A program made the translations under genes and the position numbers. A stretch of DNA of 64,000 nt from Amoebidium appalachense (lineage: Eukaryota > Ichthyosporea), in the NCBI GenBank assembly GCA_963693365.1, contig CAVNZM010000012.1, forward strand, positions 8,246,001-8,310,000, in the 5' to 3' direction. Positions 55,498-64,000 of this stretch are shown here, in pieces. The stretch's first letter is position 1, and each line of letters starts with the position of its first letter. The notes under the pieces were generated by a model that was given only the letters and a program-made list of their open reading frames with translations, did no database searches and had not been told where the DNA came from.

Positions 55498-55712
55498 GAA
55501 ATCCGTCCCCTGAGGGCCCTAACAAGGACACTCGCATACAGGAGAAATTAAGAGACCTTTTACTGTGTGGTAATTATACTACAAGTACAAGCACATATGC
55601 AGGGATAGTTTGCCAGTACGTGTATGGTCAGGATGAGTATTTACCAATACACATACACACGCACACACAAACACAACACACACACACGTACACACACACG
55701 CGCGCGTGCGCG

Positions 55713-55746
<34 letters not shown>

Positions 55747-56015
55747 AACAAACACAAACACACACAAGTGAGCGGGCGCGCCACGCACGCACACACACAC
55801 ACGCACACACGACACACACACACACACACAGTACACAGCACACAGACACATACACACACGCACACACACACACACACACAGCACACAGGAGGGGGGGGAA
55901 AGAGGGAGAGGGGGAGAGGGGAGGAAATGGTGAATTTGTGTGATTTGTGTGTGTGTGTGTGCGTGTGTGTGCGTGTGTGTGTAATTTGTGTGTGTGTGTG
56001 TGCGTGTGTGTATGC

Positions 56016-56067
<52 letters not shown>

Positions 56068-57004
56068 TTTTGGTCGTGGTACTCTTGGTGGTAACCGGCA
56101 TGGGTGGGTGGGTGAGTGGGTAGGGGGAGAGGGGGAGGGGGGTTTCGGGGGGAAGGGGGAGGGGGAAAGGGGGGAGGCGGGGAGGGGGGAGAGGGGGGGG
56201 GGGGGGGGGGGGGGGCCGGGGGATTGTTTGATTTATACGAGTACGTGCGCAGTGTGTGGAACGGTGTGTGTGTGTGCGTGTGTGTATGGTGTGTGTGCGC
56301 GCCCTCCCGCGTGTGTGTATGTGCGTGCGCGCGTGAGTGTGCTTTGGTCGTGCACCCGTGGTGGTGACCGGGGCGGGTGGGTTGGTGGGTGGGTGGGTGG
56401 GTGGGTGGGTGGGTCTGTATGGGAGAGGGGGGGGAGAAGGTAGTGGTAAGGTTGTGGGTGGGTGTTTTGGGGTGCCACTAGTGCACTGGGGGGCGGTGGG
56501 TAAGGGAGAGGAGGGCATTGTTTATAAGTTTGTGTGATTGTACGTATGTATGTGTGTGTGTGTGTGTGTGATTGTACGTATGCCTGAGCGCACGTGCGTG
56601 TGTGTGTGTGTGTGTGTGCGTATGTGTGTGTGTGTGTGTGCTGGTCATGCATCCTGTGGTGGTGACCGGGCTGGGTGGGTGGGTAGGGGTCGGGCGAGCG
56701 CCGGGGGGGGGGGGGGGGGGGGGAAGGGGGGGGGGGAGGAAGGGGGGGGAGGGGGGGGGGGAGGGGAGGGGGCAAGAGGTGATGTGTGTATGTGTCTGTG
56801 TGGTGTGTGTGTGTGTGTGTGTGTGTTTTGGTCGTGCATCCCGTGGTGGTAGCCGGGCTGGGTGGGAGGGTGGGAGAGAGGGTAGGTGAGGGGGGGGGGG
56901 GGGGGGGGGGGGGGGGGCTAGTGCATATTTTAAGTATGTGTGAATTGTGTGTGCGGTGTGTGTGTGTGTGTGCGGTGTGTGTGTGTGTGTATGTGTGTAT
57001 GTGT

Positions 57005-57049
<45 letters not shown>

Positions 57050-57170
57050 AGTGAGAGTGTGTGTGTGTGTGTGCGTGTGTGTGTGGATATGTGAGTGTCT
57101 GTATGTGTGTGTGTGTTTGTGTGGGTGGTGCACCCCGTGGTTGGGTGGGTGGGTGGGTCGACGTTGGGCG
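56068..57170 (+). repeat. Macrosatellite, five diverged units of roughly 185-300 bp
   Basis: A core TTGGTCGTGCAYCCCGTGGT, then GGTGACCGGGCTGGGTGGG, recurs at about 56068, 56343, 56640, 56827 and 57123. Each core follows a (GT)n tract and precedes a GGGT/GGGA-rich and poly(G) stretch. Units differ in simple-repeat length. Confidence 0.82.
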
Positions 57171-63758
<6,588 letters not shown>

Positions 63759-64000
63759 CTCAATTGCATACACCCTTTTTAATGTAATTTATTTTGTTTT
63801 ATTTTTTCATTTTTTGGGGGGGGGGAAGGGAGGCGGAAGGGGGTGGAGGGGGGGGGTTGGATGGGGGGGAGGGGGGAGAGGTGAGGGGTTAGTTATGCAA
63901 GTCTAAGAGGGGAAAGGAGTGTTCTACCGGTTCAGTCTGTGTGTAATGTGAACGAGGGGGAAGCAGGGAGGGAGAGGCAGGGAGACCCCCACACCCGAGC
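63759..64000. other. Window edge, G-rich and unique sequence
   Basis: Poly(T)/TTTTATTT sequence, then a G-rich stretch 63815-63885 and unique sequence. Further 5' exons of the minus-strand gene may lie beyond the edge. Confidence 0.4.

Overview
This is a eukaryotic nuclear window that is intron-rich and dominated by simple sequence. Five protein-coding loci can be rebuilt by joining short, clean exons with consistent splice phases: importin subunit beta-1 (minus, 25 exons, about 883 aa), hydroxymethylglutaryl-CoA lyase (minus, 9 exons, 338 aa), a flavin-containing monooxygenase (plus, 12 exons, 520 aa) and two unrecognised genes (minus). The introns are almost entirely poly(G)/poly(C), (CA/TG)n, (GA)n and minisatellite DNA. 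The gene set fits a free-living eukaryote; an intron-rich protist or early-branching opisthokont is my guess, with no decisive marker.

Layout. 1-2401: decayed non-LTR reverse transcriptase gene interrupted by a palindromic insert with an 8-bp target-site duplication. 2402-4481: its A-rich tail and a duplicated 400-540 bp block. 4482-25482: importin beta (minus). 25483-26510: promoter-like sequence with CCAAT and E2F-like sites. 26511-32785: HMG-CoA lyase (minus). 32786-34669: divergent intergenic region. 34670-43557: FMO (plus). 43558-47470: no supported gene, several transposon-like scraps. 47471-52085: Ser/Thr/Pro-rich protein (minus). 52086-59713: repeats, including a second copy of the retroelement tail, a 106-bp direct repeat and a roughly 185-300 bp macrosatellite. 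59714-63758: C-terminal part of a protein ending in a coiled coil (minus; 5' end not found).

The genes are unrelated housekeeping or metabolic loci (nuclear import, leucine/ketone metabolism, flavin oxygenation) and do not form a pathway.

The most interesting signal is in the introns. Exon ends, together with their splice sites, are repeatedly copied into the adjoining intron: importin exon 24 (three extra copies), importin exon 18, FMO exon 2, FMO exon 6, and the acceptor side of FMO exon 9. Two of the copies carry a GT-to-GC change at the donor. A dispersed repeat family sits antisense in introns of the minus-strand genes, almost always next to a poly(G) run and often between two. Poly(C) on the coding strand often starts a few bases after the 5' splice site. 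Homopolymer lengths may be unreliable in the assembly.
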